Positions 35,273-49,662 of a stretch of DNA of 64,000 bases are shown piece after piece. Positions within the stretch are counted from its first letter, which is position 1; every line of letters begins with the position of its first letter. A program made the translations under genes and the position numbers. Source of the stretch: Panaeolus papilionaceus (Eukaryota; Basidiomycota; Agaricomycetes; Agaricales); assembly GCA_015501605.1 (NCBI GenBank), contig JADNRZ010000012.1, forward strand, positions 62,001-126,000. The letters are read 5' to 3'. The notes beneath the pieces were generated by a model. It was not told the DNA's origin and searched no databases. It saw nothing but the letters and a program-made list of their open reading frames with translations.

Positions 35273-35450
35273 GTAGTGTTGGAGCTAAACAAACAACGGC
35301 TCCTCCTTGGCATGAATCAAGGACACTTGGGCAGTCGACAGGGATGAGGGAGCAAAGGCAATGCTGTTTGCTTCGCTCCAAAACTAAATGAAAATGAAAA
35401 GCGGTATTTCGGCTCAACTGCCAGTGGGTCTATCGATATCTCACTAGCTG
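35273..35450. mobile_element. Decayed relative of the MITE
   Basis: The right end (reverse complement cagctagtgagatatcgata, then gaccca) and the inner ttttggagcgaa-gcaaac block match the right end of the 32821-33049 element. The left copy is recognisable only from ttggagctaaacaaac inwards, so its outer repeat is lost or degraded. Confidence 0.68.
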
Positions 35451-35574
35451 TTATCAGGTGGTAGATGAATCATGTCATAAGATTAAAGGAAGGGTGGTGC
35501 AGTCTGACAGTGTCTGATTCGTATAAAGTTACTATAACCCACTGCCACACGTTATTTTGCATCGTACCGACAAC

Positions 35575-36468
35575 ATGACCGTTTTTTACGCAGCCGCCAC
35601 TAATGTTCGTAAAGCTTTGGAACATTCACATTGGAATATCCAAGTTCTTGCTAATTGAAATTCATCATAGATTCACGACAGCAACAATGGGCGCATAGCG
35701 ATGGTGTTTGCCAACAAGTCTGTAGCGGACGAGTGGTGGGCGGAATTGACAACCCTATCACAGCACAATATCGAACGAATTTCTCAAGAATTTTACACCC
35801 ATGACCCGAATGTATGCGACCTTTTGAATTTCTTCCAGGATCCCCGCTTCAGTAGCATTTCACCCAAGTTCAAGGGCCGACTTTTTCTCTCTATGCAGCA
35901 TGATGCCCTCAGACCTGTCAACCAGGCACCGCAATTTTATAAACCGATGAGCGTCCTGCAAAAACCAATCGGAACTGTAACAATGCCCTCCAACCTGCAC
36001 CCGTCACCTCCTGCTGGGTCAGCAGCGCCCCCGTCATCCCTGCACACTCCCTTTGTCATTAACCCAACCTCGGATCCTCCCGTCGAACCTCAACCAACGG
36101 TCATCGCAGCTATTATGATGCCAGAGGGACAGAACCCACCGCCGATATACTCTAAGTACATCGTCGTCGCTTACTATACACCTCCCGATTCTGGTATCGA
36201 ACAGCGCATCGCACTAAAGTTCAACACCGATGTCGCAGTCCCCCGCTTTAAAAGTAAGGGCGTAATGGACATACCCTCGCAGCGCACACTTAAGGTAGAA
36301 TTCTTGTGCATGGAAGACTTCACTGGGTTCACGCAGTTTGGAGGAGCGATCGGTCGAGGGCAAATTATGATTGTTACAGATAAGCAGGTGAAGATCTATG
36401 GGCCTATTGAGGGTGGTCCAAAGGAAAGCCAGTTTTTCGTGGGGACGGGGAGCTGGACTCTACCGTGA
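35575..36468 (+). CDS. Unrecognised protein, paralogue B of a divergent pair
   Basis: Two exons (35575-35604 and 35671-36468; intron 66 nt) give 275 residues. The N-terminal module (MTVFYAAATN; IAMVFANKSVADEWW; ISQEFYTHDPNVCDLLNFF; SPKFKGRLFLSM) matches paralogue A. It is followed by a Pro-rich linker (PSPPAGSAAPPSS) and a C-terminal domain (YIVVAYYTPPDSGIEQRIAL; DKQVKIYGPIEGGPKESQFF) unlike that of A. No signal peptide, membrane helix or known motif. The start in the tiny first exon is supported by the same arrangement in A. The two genes point away from each other with 586 bp between starts, and this spacer holds the decayed MITE. Confidence 0.75.
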
Positions 36469-37895
36469 TGCGAGGATAACCGCTGACCTTACTTACGTAC
36501 ATACACCAACTTCTTTAGACAAACGCCGCTCTGGATAAGCTCGGGATTGAAGTCACGATAAATAATACCTAGGCCGTAATGTATTTGTTGCTTTTTCTTT
36601 CAAACAATGACTCCGGTGGGTTGACAACAACGATGAATCAAGTCTCCGGAAAGCAACGATACCCACCTACTTTCTGTACGTACCGGCGTTGACTCAGATG
36701 TAGGATCTTGACCCTCCCGCAGGTGCTCAGATGCAGCGTCTGGTGTGCAGACCATACAGAGGGTGTGTAGACCCAATCTAGTGGCAGGCGGGCCACATAT
36801 GCGGCGTGTAACCACATAGAGAGGCCGATGAATGGTGCTCGGCCCTGTCAAGGGTATGTAAACCCAATACTGTGTGGTATGCGTGAATGCCCGGTAGCGG
36901 ATGAGGTGAGAGTTGGATGGCAGTGAAAAGGAGGAGGGGGTATGAAATGTTTGATGAAGGCCAGCAGTGGAGAAGTCGTAGGAGGTATGTAGGGGAAGGA
37001 GTGTGACGATGATAGTGACTCACTAATGTCTCTTAGATGTGGTCGCACGCATAATATATATTTCATTCGCTCTGGTTAATGAATACCGCAACCGATAGGT
37101 CTACCGACAGCAGAACGCGGAGTAGATGCGATTCTGGGTGAGGAAGAAATAGTTAGCATTATTGACTCGGATGAAAGATGCGGTAAATAAGATTGGCTTG
37201 ATTCTCGAAACCCAGGAAACAGCAGGCGGTCCGTCGTGGCATGGTGTAAACCTAACTGGTGCCTGGTAAATAATACAAGTTGCAGGACAGTGCAGTCATA
37301 GTGCCTGTGTTACTGCACCGGAGAACGAGATTCCGGCTGGCTTTGAACGAGTCCTCCTGGCATGGATATAACGAATCGGGAGTTCAAAGGGCGCAGCACT
37401 AAATAGGACGAGGTGCTTAGCTTAATTCGTATGACTGTTTGCTCCAAGGGAGGCACGAGCTTCGTGCATGAGGGACTAATTTCTGTTTATGTTGAGGAGC
37501 CAGTCATTGCGACATCTACAGTGTTGCGGCGCGGTGGTGGGTGTGTACTGGATGGCTTGACGACGATGGTTTAATCACACTTGAAGGATTACTGTCGAGT
37601 CTCGCTTTCGCTAGAGCTTGGACAACGAAAAGAAGAGACTTGCCCCATAGAAATGACTTCAGTTAGTCTCATCTCCACACTCTGCGATGTCTCTGGAAAT
37701 TTCAAATCTTTGCTCATCATCGGAGATTTTGACGCTCGTCCGTTTTATCTTCGATCCCGTGAGAATACGTCTGAAAATCACAGAAACGTGCAATACAGAT
37801 TACGAGCCTAAGACATTTCATCGAATGTATTTTCCACAAGGTTATCCAGAGTAAATGGTGCAAGTAGAGGACAAGAATGAAGAGCTCGATCCTGT
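36469..37895. other. Gene-free region
   Basis: Between paralogue B and the HMG-CoA lyase stop codon. Only short, unlinked frames; no repeat or RNA gene seen. Confidence 0.45.
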
Positions 37896-39156
37896 CTATA
37901 GCTTGGTCTTCAATTTCTCCTCTCTGGTTTTCCTAGCCTTGATGGCCCTGCCAACCCGACTGACGCTCTCTCGACCCAGCTTCTCTGAGATCCACCAACC
38001 AATCTCCGAAACCTTTTCCAAGTCGATTCCCCCCGAGGAGCTAGTAGTGCTAGAGCCCACTACATGATATGGGGAGTCTTGTAATGCGTAAAGGAGGTCC
38101 TCAGTGGCCACATTACCAGTTGCGCCGGGCGAGTATGGACAACCACCCAGACCGCCAACGGATGAGTCAAAGGTGCGCAAACCAAAGTTCAGAGCTGCCA
38201 GCATATTTGCTACACCTGTGCCGTATGTATCATGAAACTGAAAGCAAATTATTGGATGTGAGCAACCTTCGTTGGAGTGCAATATCTTCAACTCACATGT
38301 CCCTTTCATCAAGTCAGCATCACCTCAGCATCAGATAATAAAAAGTGACGTACCGCTAGCTTGCTCGCGTCCACAGCTTTGCTGACTTCCTCAAGCATTT
38401 CCAAAACTTCATGAGGCCTCCCTCTCCCGACAGTCTCGCCAAGGCTGACTTCATAACACCCCATATCCAGAAGCTCTTTCGTCACATCCCTGACTTTAGC
38501 TCCATCCGTCCTTCCTTCATAGGGACACCAAACCACAACACTTGTATACCCTCTGACCCTCAAGCCTCTCTCTGTTGCCAACCGTGTCACCTCTGCCATC
38601 TTTTCCAAACTTTCCGCAACACTGCAGTTGAGATTCGCTTTGCTGAAGGACTCTGTAGCTGCCGCAAACACTGCAATTTCATCCGTCACTCCAGGATGTT
38701 CATCCAAAAGCTTGAATAGATCATCAAGACCTTTCTTGTTGGGTACCAGGACAGGGAGGTGAATGCCAGCACGATACTTGGGCTTGATCGACTTGAGCAC
38801 GTCTGCTGTTCCTGCCATCTGTAGGTAGAAATACTTCAGTGACTTGTGGATATAAATAGAGCAATTTCACATACCTGGGGAACCCACTTAGGACTGACAA
38901 AGCTTCCCGCTTCAACACTCGTCGCTCCTGCCTCTACCAATCGCTCAATCAACTCCACTTTCACGTCTGCTGGAATAACCGCGCCCTTCTCATTCTGTAA
39001 TCCGTCTCGTGGTCCAACTTCGATAATTTTGACGTTCTGTTTACTGCTCCCCGAGGTTGAAGACGCAGAAATGGAGTATAGTCGTAGGCCAGATCTGGCA
39101 AGAGCTCTTGTAGCTGTTGCTGGTCGGCAGACTAGTCTTTTCGCCAGAAGAGACAT
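37896..39156 (-). CDS. Hydroxymethylglutaryl-CoA lyase, mitochondrial
   Basis: Cleaves HMG-CoA to acetyl-CoA and acetoacetate, the last step of leucine breakdown. Exons 38875-39156, 38354-38818, 38297-38302 and 37896-38237 give 364 residues. The N-terminus (MSLLAKRLVCRPATATRALA) is Arg-rich, a mitochondrial presequence. Motifs: IEVGPRDGLQNEKG (metal-binding Asp), GSFVSPKWVPQ, GYTSVVVWCPYEGRT, HFHDTYG (two metal-binding His) and GGLGGCPYSPGATGNVATED (catalytic Cys and metal-binding Asn). The HFHDTYG motif is completed only if a 6-nt exon (ggacat, Gly-His) is used. No PTS1 at the C-terminus (KTKL). Confidence 0.93.
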
Positions 39157-39562
39157 TTTTGAAGCTCAGAATATGCAATGTTAAATAAAAGACTGTATGA
39201 AGTTGAAAGATACGTTCAACCAAACGCTAGGATAGTGGAGCAAGAGAGAGTAGCACCCGACATGATGGGAAGAAGCAATGGATATTGATGACAACGGCCC
39301 GGATCATCAACATCATTGTTTCGCACCCCTATTTTGCTTCGCCAACACCCTACCTTGACCAAATCATCAACATAATGCATTTGACTGGCAAGCTGAAGAA
39401 GGGACGAAAGAGAGACTTGAGGTCTATTATTGACAAAAAATGATACGGAAAGTTGGTTCAATAATATCGATGTTGAAAGCGAATCTACAACCATGGTCCT
39501 CCACTCTAAGTAAATGCCATGTTCTTCACTTTCATCTTCGGCGATGACTGTGGTAGCCTTCT
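39157..39562. other. Intergenic region
   Basis: Upstream of HMG-CoA lyase and downstream of the F-box gene. A 116-codon minus-strand open frame (39216-39566; includes AEDESEEHGIYLEWR) overlaps the F-box stop codon; it might be an alternative C-terminus but has no recognised domain. Confidence 0.4.
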
Positions 39563-41243
39563 TCACTCCTCTACCAAGCTTGTACGTCCTTGGTGATCAA
39601 TGAGTGCGCGCTCACGAGCTCGAGCATGTCTCAGGCTTTTGATGTGGCGACGAATATCGCTCGTGCCGCCTGACCAGTCTGCGTAATTGACTGAGGGGAA
39701 CAAGGAATCGATCAATGATGCGAATTTCTCGACGTTCTCGGGGGTTTTGCTCCAATTGGAAAGGAGAAAAATAAGAGATGACAAGCTGTGTGATCCCCCT
39801 ATGTGTGTCGGGGAAGCAATGACCTTTGTGTCGACATCCAATATTAGGCTGTTGAGACAAGGAAAATGCTTCGCAATGGCAACCAGAGCTGAAGTCTTGA
39901 CTCCTGGACTGCCGTACATGATGCTCATATCTTTAAGTTTGGGCCAAGCCTTGCCCATTTTTTCTAGATCGTCTATGCCCAAATTTCGAAAAAGCGGGAA
40001 TGAGATGTACATCGAGGTAAGCGGAAGATCTAACAGCGGCGAAGCAATCTGCGAAAATGAGTGACCAGGATATAGGGAATTGAAGTCGTCGAGTACATTC
40101 TCGTGGAAGTCAGGCCGATAGGCGTTCGGCTCAAGACACAAGTCCGAAAGTCGAGGAAAGCTGCCTCGCATACTGTCGAAGAGTGGCAGCCACGGGAGGC
40201 GGGCATAATCAGGGAGGTCGGGAACCATGAACCTGCAATGAATCCTCTCGAGGCAGCCAGCGTGCATTATAGCAAAAAGAATAGGCATATCACCGGCGGG
40301 TGCGAAAGGGAGCATTATACGCTGTAACGAAGGAAACTCGAGCTTCGTGTTCCATATGTCTTCGGCTTTCCAATTGAGCTCTTTAGACCAAGCTAGCATC
40401 AGGCATTGCAAATGACGCAGACTTGAAAGGCTAGAGATGAGGCCAATGTCGAACGTTGTGTGCGCACCGAAATTGATATGGATTGATTTCAGGCGTTTGA
40501 GCAGTGGAAAACCAGCGAGAGAAGGTTGTTTGGAAGGGTAATTGACGAAGAGGTGTTCCAAATTCTTCCAGCTGCGCAGGTGAAGCTCGAACATTGCAGG
40601 GCAATCATAGTCAAACCTTGGGAAATCTTCCCCCTCTGAAACGCCAATCGTGACATTTTTGACATTGGAAGGGTTCAGAAGTGGGAGAATGGATGTATCA
40701 GATCGTCTCGAGTTCCAAAAACCCATTGTGAAGTTCTTCAAGTTGGGAAGTAGTTGTTGGTCTCCTAGGACGGAAGCTACCATAACAATCGTGGATGGGT
40801 CTATACCGGGGTCCAGTTCTGGTCGAAACACGCATTTAATAACACGAATTCGGTTTCCAAATGCTTTCAACTGAAGCACGTCGTCAGCTTTGAGAGATTC
40901 AGTCAAACACTTTAAGTGGCGAAAGAATTTAACATCTTAACAGCGTAACACAATAACAGCAACTCACCCCAATGCGTTCGTTCTCGTTGACTGTAGGATC
41001 GTTTGGAAAGCATTGAAAACTGGGAAGAACTTTGAAAAGGGGTATGATCGATGGAACCTCTTGCCATAAAACATCTTGGGCGGGTTTGCGAAAAATGCGA
41101 CAAACAAGCGCTGACTGGTAAAGTGATATTTTATCAGCACTGTCAAGCTCAGGAATGTGGGAGAGGTGTTGCAAAACTTCAGACAGAAGATATGTGTTGT
41201 AAAGAACCTGGTCCTTTGCCACGGATTGTGTTAGCTTCATCAC
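39563..41243 (-). CDS. F-box/LRR-type protein
   Basis: Predicted substrate adaptor of an SCF ubiquitin ligase. Two exons (40968-41243 and 39563-40909; intron 58 nt, gtgagt...aag) give 540 residues. The N-terminus has an F-box-like helix pair (YLLSEVLQHLSHIPELD; LYQSALVCRIFRKPAQDVLW). The rest is Leu-rich repeats (LPNLKNFTMGF; NLEHLFVNYP; LKRLKSIHINFG; LQCLMLAW; LKDMSIMYG) and a basic tail (DIRRHIKSLRHARARERA). Basidiomycetes carry large, fast-changing families of such proteins, so the target cannot be guessed. The reading frame is intact, unlike the related gene at 29457-31295. Confidence 0.82.
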
Positions 41244-41560
41244 ATTTAATGAGTAGTGTTCAAGACGCGTACTATGACGCGACTGAACGCGACGATATTG
41301 GCCTTATTTCCCACGAGTAATGGGTAAAATGGCCATGCCCATAATATTAAAGAGGCACTATAACGCTATGAATGTGCATTGTATAATATGATCCTCATAA
41401 TTAGGTACGGTAGGAATTGGCAAATACGCATAGAGCTAGAGAGATGGACCTTAGACAACTCGGAAGCCTGAGTGTACGATTCTGGTCAGAACCAAGTGAA
41501 ATTGTCAGTACAATGAAGCAATACAAAGTAATCCAAAATTAAAAGCGAAAGCGAAGCATC
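41244..41560. other. Intergenic region
   Basis: Promoter of the F-box gene and 3' flank of the GCP2 gene. Nothing else seen. Confidence 0.5.
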
Positions 41561-44500
41561 CTATGAACCCGGTTTGACACTATTGAGCCTGACCACCAAA
41601 GGCAGCAACGAAACATTATCACTCGACGCATAAAACTGCACACAATCAAGGTGAACCTGGAACCTAAATTTCCACGAGAATATCAGCTCTCAACTCGCCC
41701 ATGACAATGAACTCATGACATACCAGTGATTGAAATTAGTCTCAAACTTGTTCAAAACATCCCAACGCTTGGCTTTCGTCGTATCTTCCTCTCCAGCAGT
41801 CTTAGCAGCTATAGCCTGGAGTGTCGATTTCGTGAAAGAGGACGAATATAAAGCAAATGTTTGGCACACGATGACGAGTTTAGAGCAAGCCTGAAATAAG
41901 CATTATTGTTAGTGATGAGAGGCATAGAAACTATGGAAGAAAGGCAAACCTTGATAAGCTTCGAACTCGTCAACATACTCTCCTTCAAACACGAATCCAA
42001 AAAGTCAACATGGTCCCTCAAAAGCTGATCCACCGTCGTCACTTTCTCGAGCTTCCTCTCCAAATGGCCCCAATTCGGCTCTAACACTTCAAATGTAACA
42101 AACGCCAGAATCTGCTGGATAAATGCAAGCATGCGCGCGCGAAGAAGGCATACACGGAGGCGCCAGTTGTAAAATTCCGCATGAGGATTTTCAGGGGATG
42201 TAGGTGGGTAATATGTCGATGTAGGCAGGTACAGTCTCCATGGATCTGTCTTTTGCTCGATCCACATGTTCGATAGCGCTTGTTCGACGTGTTTAAGGTG
42301 CAAGAGGAATCGGAAGAGAAGTTGGTATCGCAAAATCGTTTTCCGTGAGATGACGAGAGACAGAGGGAATTTGACAGTATAGTCGAATGTCATTGCGTCG
42401 ATGGCTGATCGAAGAATAAAGTTGATTAGACACTCAGGACAGGACATAGTACAGAGAAGAAGAAAACTCACCATACATCTGTTTCTTATCATCCTTCTTG
42501 TCCCCCTTCTCCTTCTTTGCAAGAGCCTCATCTTCCTCCTCCGTTCTCATAGATCCACTGACCATGACAACCTTCAACAGGAAATCATACAATCCTGTAT
42601 CAGCCATCGTGACCTTCAAATCCTCTTTGAACGTCAGCTCATCCTGCAGAGCAGGGGTCGTGTGTCCACTTTGGTGCTGTTGATGCACACCACCACTACC
42701 TGCTGCTTCTACACCGAGCACAACATCGAGCAGACTCTGGAGCTTGACGACAGACGCGCTTTTGACGGTCTTGCGAAGCTCGACAGCTGCAAGGTCCAAG
42801 AGATGTGTAAGGAATGAGGATTGCGAGAGGAAAAAGTAGCGTTTGAGTGACCGCAGACGGGGGATGAGTTGTTGGTCTTTAAGCAGGAGTTGTAGTAGGG
42901 TCTTGTTTGCATGCGAATAGGCCTCTTCGATGTATTGATAAAACCTGCCATTTTACACGTCATTAGAGGGACAGTCACAAAGTATGTGGCTCACCTTTCG
43001 TCATCCATACTCAGTTCCTCATCATCTGAGAACTTCTGGTTTCGTGGCGTCTCTATACCACATTCCCGGATAACATTGAGGTATTTCCCGGCCAACAGAA
43101 TTTTGTGTTTCCAACTTTCCAAGAGCGGTGGTATACATGCACCACCAGGTAACCGACCACCAACCGTTCGGGGAGGAGGAATACCAGCCTGATGTCTCTT
43201 TGTGGAGCCAGCAGATATCGAGCCATCCCTCAACTTAAAAACAACTCAGCGATTGAAAAGAGCCTTAGATTGCAAAAGTACACACCGTATATCTCTTCTC
43301 CCAATACTCGTCCGTGTAATCCATCTCCAAAATCCCTCGATCAATAAACTTGCTCTCCTTGACCATAACCTCTTCATATGGATCGTGCAACCTCCCAGAT
43401 CCAACCCAGTCCCTCAAAATCTCAACGTAAGGCCTTCCTGCCTTCTTCAACAGCTTTCCATACACTGCGCTAGCAGTGGGGTCACCACTCATGTTCTGCA
43501 TCCGCTCATAAATTATGGCGAGCACTTCACCACCTTTCACAGAGACGTTGCTGGCTTCACCTGCGCCAGTCCCAGCTATCTCGTTTAATACTGCTTTAAG
43601 ATTGGCCCCGCCGAGACCAAGGGCTGCTTTTCGTGCTTTCTCTTCGTCGTCATCCGAGTCTGAGTCGTCTGAATCAGAGGTACTGGATGAGCCGGATGGA
43701 TCGTCGGCTGTGGCAAGTTCGAGGATGAGATGGTAGATTAAAGAGAGTGTGTGCACAGTCGGATGGATATAGAACCAGAGTTTCTGCAGGGAGAAAGTGG
43801 GAGATGTGTTGTAGGCATGCTCAAGTTGCGAGAGAAGGGTTTGATAGTCCTGGATTCGGGGTTAGGGTCTGGAAAAGACTTATGGATATGAACGCACCCT
43901 AAGCATCTCTCGTATTGCTGCACATAATGCATGGTTGACCATTCCATAGTCCAAATGACTTCGGTGCTCAACAAATGCGAAAATAGCAGTGTAGTACGTT
44001 CCTAGTGGCAGGACGCGCTCGACAAGGTCGCTTAATGACGAGTCTAAAGCGCAGGAGATCAGAACAAAAATGGATGGTTTTAGAGGACGTGCACTTACCC
44101 AGAGCCGAAGATACAATAAACTTAATCCCCAGCAATGGATCATCGTCTTCAGGTGAATAATCAGGATGGAAAGTGATATATGTCCCTTCGATGCCCTAAC
44201 AATCCACCATCAGCAGAGTCCTCACTCAGCAACATGACGATATCATACTTACCATTAGCACAAACAATAGGTCCTCTAATATCAAAGCCTCCTGTATCTC
44301 CAGCGGAACACGATCCAAAGCCAATGTAGTAGCCTTTGCTGAACCGTTAGTCTGCTCTTGTCTATTCTTGCCCTTGTCGGATCGTTGCTGATGTGAAGCG
44401 GTAGATGGCCCAGCGGCATATGTATGGGTGCCTGATACAACTCTCGAGTTTAATGGTGCCCTGACGAACGAAGTTTCTGCGAAGAAAGATGAATCTCCCG

Positions 44501-44811
44501 GATCTACAGCCAGCACATGATTTAGCTTGATTTCAAAAGGATAAAGCACATAAACGCGTACTTTTCGAGTTGGAAAGGATGTCTTTTGAGGATCCGTTTT
44601 GCCTCACATCAATATCGTCGTCATAATCCGCGTTAGATGGTCTACTTCTACGAACAGACGCGATGGTCCCTGTGATCTAACCGAGACTGCTCAGATATTC
44701 CAAACTGTTGGATAAACAAGCCATCGTGCATACCTTGGTGTACTCCTTCTGTGACAACCCCAAATGCTTTTTACGCGTCCCAGTCCGTGCCCTAGGTGTA
44801 TAGGGATCCAT
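41561..44811 (-). CDS. Gamma-tubulin complex component 2 (GCP2/Spc97 type)
   Basis: Core subunit of the gamma-tubulin small complex that nucleates microtubules at spindle pole bodies. N-terminal part disordered and Ser/Thr-rich; the GRIP1 region begins at EIQEALILEDLLFVLMGIEG and continues LDSSLSDLVERVLPLGTYY, FVEHRSHLDYGMVNHALCAA and LQKLWFYIHPTVHTL, an arrangement typical of GCP2 rather than GCP3-6. An acidic Ser/Asp insert (DSDDSDSDDDEEKARK) follows, then DYTDEYWEKRYT, IPPLLESWKHKILLAGKYLN and FFLSQSSFLTHLLDLAAVEL. The GRIP2 part has FRFLLHLKHVEQALSNMW and NWRLRVCLLRARMLAFIQQI; the C-terminus ends LNSVKPGS. About ten introns. Start MDPYTPRARTG at 44811; an upstream in-frame Met exists at 44988. 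Confidence 0.93.
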
Positions 44812-45038
44812 ACTAACAGCAAATGTACCGTAAAACCAATTTATGAAGGTGAAAGAAGTGTATGAATGAGCAAGTTGTGTGGTTGGATGGATGATTTCTA
44901 TTTCGGGCGTGTGAGCTCCTGTTGCCAGACTTTCGTCGTCGTCAACAGCAAGCATGGCAATTATCCCTTGCAAGTAACCAGGGCACACTCTTGCGAAGGG
45001 GTGGCTTTTCAGAGCCTTCTTTCTTTCAATCTTTCATT

Positions 45039-45947
45039 ATGATTTCTTCCGTTGGAAAAGCAAAGCTGGCCGGCCAGTGTAAGCGCCCATAAATTTTGAC
45101 ATTTCTAGTTCGTAATGCTCACGCCTCATTACAGCTGCGTTTTTGGCCACCACCATTATAGTGTTGGCATTATCAACACAGGTTAATCAATTTACCGAAT
45201 TCTTCTGTAAGTCTTTTTGAAATTCACTTTTCGTATGAAATATTGAATGAACTGTTTACAACAACCACAGATGTCGCCGACCTTTTTCCTTTGGCTCTTT
45301 CCATTATTTCTCTCGTAGTTGTCGTTTACTTGTAAGTGCTGGTATCGCTACTCTAACCCCGTTCTCATTGCTTGCCTCTAGGTTTGGAATGGACCTTGCT
45401 CTATCAAATGCCTACATAAGTAGAGCACAATCCCAGATCGCCGTCTACGGCATCTTGAGCATCTTCTGGTTATGTGCGCACTCAAGATTCATACTGAACT
45501 TCCAAAGGCACTGACACCCAGCAATAGCCTTCAACTCCTTCTCAACTTCTCGCTGGCGTCACATTCCATTCCAGTGCGATCAAATTCCCCGAGGTTTGTC
45601 TGACATCTCACCCTCTTTAGTCTGCCCTCATACTCACACATATTTCTCCCTACACAGACTTCTCCGACGAACGAAGGTGGTGCAAAAACCTCCAAGCACT
45701 CAAATCCTTCGTCTGGATTGAATTCATCATCAGTTTCCTCATCTGCCTCTTCACCCTCCGATACTCTATCAGCCAACACACAAGGGGTCACAAACACATC
45801 TTCAGCGTGTCCTTTGTGCGGTACCGCGCCAAAATGGGTCCGCATCCGGGCCATGCCTCGGCCGCTTCGTTTGGGTTCAGCAGGAGCGATGACTTTTTGC
45901 AATTCGAGAAGATTACGGAGGGGGATACGAGGATGGGGAAGTATTAA
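45039..45947 (+). CDS. Four-helix integral membrane protein (MARVEL/tetraspan-like)
   Basis: Six exons, short introns. The start MISSVGKAKLAGQ at 45039 is followed by helices ATTIIVLALST, LFPLALSIISLVVVVYLFGM, QIAVYGILSIFWL and WIEFIISFLICLFTLRY; the tail is Ser/His-rich and ends GDTRMGKY. A Cys/Trp-containing segment (DERRWCKNL) lies before the last helix. The topology (four helices, short termini) resembles MARVEL-type membrane proteins of fungal eisosomes and plasma membrane, but no signature residue proves it. Divergent from GCP2, start codons 227 bp apart. Confidence 0.72.
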
Positions 45948-47073
45948 ATTAAATTGAGGGTGTGGTCGTGGTGGAAGGTCAGTAAGAGCGAACAGGTAAT
46001 GTTGAGATGCTCGTTCCTTTCATCCAGCATCAGGACTCCAATTATCGCATGCACCATCATAAAACGTCCTACGAATCCTTATGCTCAAAGTTCACTCTTC
46101 CCAACCTCACCAACCCAGACACACCCAACCACCGCCGAAACACCGATATTCACAGGTTGAATCCCGCGTTTCTTATCTGTTTCTTTTCGCTTCTACTTAT
46201 TTCAATGACCAGTCCACTCTTTTTCACTTCCCCTCTTTTATTCTCCAGGCTTCGTTCTTCGTTCTTCGTTCTGATTTTCGTCGCGTTCTCTCGTCGTTTC
46301 ATCCCAGGCTCTTTTTCTTCATCTCGAGTTTCTCTCGCCGGCTATCCACAATACCCAGGTGCATTGTGCATTCCTCCAACCGTTTCCAGTTCTCCTTCGC
46401 GCAAGATATACTTAGCTGTATCCCTTGACGACCTCCCAACACACGACCGCATTGTACCCAGCGACCACCATTTTATTATTATCTATACCTTGAACTCCAA
46501 AAGCTGATTGTGTACATCTTACTTACTGTTTACCCTTCCCAGTATACCCTGAATCAATCAGAATTCATTCCTGCGAATCAGTCATTCTGCTGAAATGACA
46601 GCACATTGGGTGTTGCACGGAAGCAGACTGGCATCCACGCCGAAGAGCGACCGTAACTGCAAGAGAGTTGTCCAGCAAAAATAAACAGCATACAGTTATT
46701 CGTTAAACTTTAAGCAACAACATAATAAATAAATACATGAATCTTTTTCGCCGTAGTAAAGGGTAAACACTCTTATCTTGTGTATATGGAACAGGGATAG
46801 CGAAGTCCGAAGGATTGAAACAGAGAGGCAGAGCTGTATAAGACATAAACGGAAGGAATGCAAGGACAAAGACTAGAACAGACATAAAAAGAAACGAGAA
46901 AAGTCCATTTATAACACAAATGAAGAGATAATCGACACACTGAATCGTATATCCTCCCGGTATTTCAAACTACAACATTGAACCGAAAAAAAAAAGTAAG
47001 GAAAAGCAAACGCTTAAACCGACGAAAAAAGAACGAAAGGGTTAAATAAGGACGGCGGACAAGAGTCTATAGT
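45948..47073. other. Intergenic region
   Basis: Convergent 3' flanks of the membrane-protein and kinase genes. T/C-rich sequence near 46180-46330; the 166-codon plus-strand frame there is Ser/Phe-rich and looks like untranslated sequence. Confidence 0.5.
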
Positions 47074-49419
<2,346 letters not shown>

Positions 49420-49662
49420 TGATAATTAAGTAGGATTAATACTTTTTGTTACTCCCAATTTCCAAGAAGACATGATTGTGGATTGAGATTAAAAGCACAA
49501 GGGGGGATGGTGGTGGTGGTGGTATTGGATTGAAGGAGTAGTTGTTTATAAATCCACATCAAACCAAACTCTGTCTATTTACGACAATCTACTCTGATCA
49601 TCATGAACAACGAATTTAATTTCTGTCTCACATTCACCGAGTTTTAACTGCATTTCATATCA

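Noticed and set aside
46007..46507. 166-codon plus-strand open frame
   Set aside because: Phe/Ser-rich translation of a T/C-rich stretch just past a stop codon; no domain.
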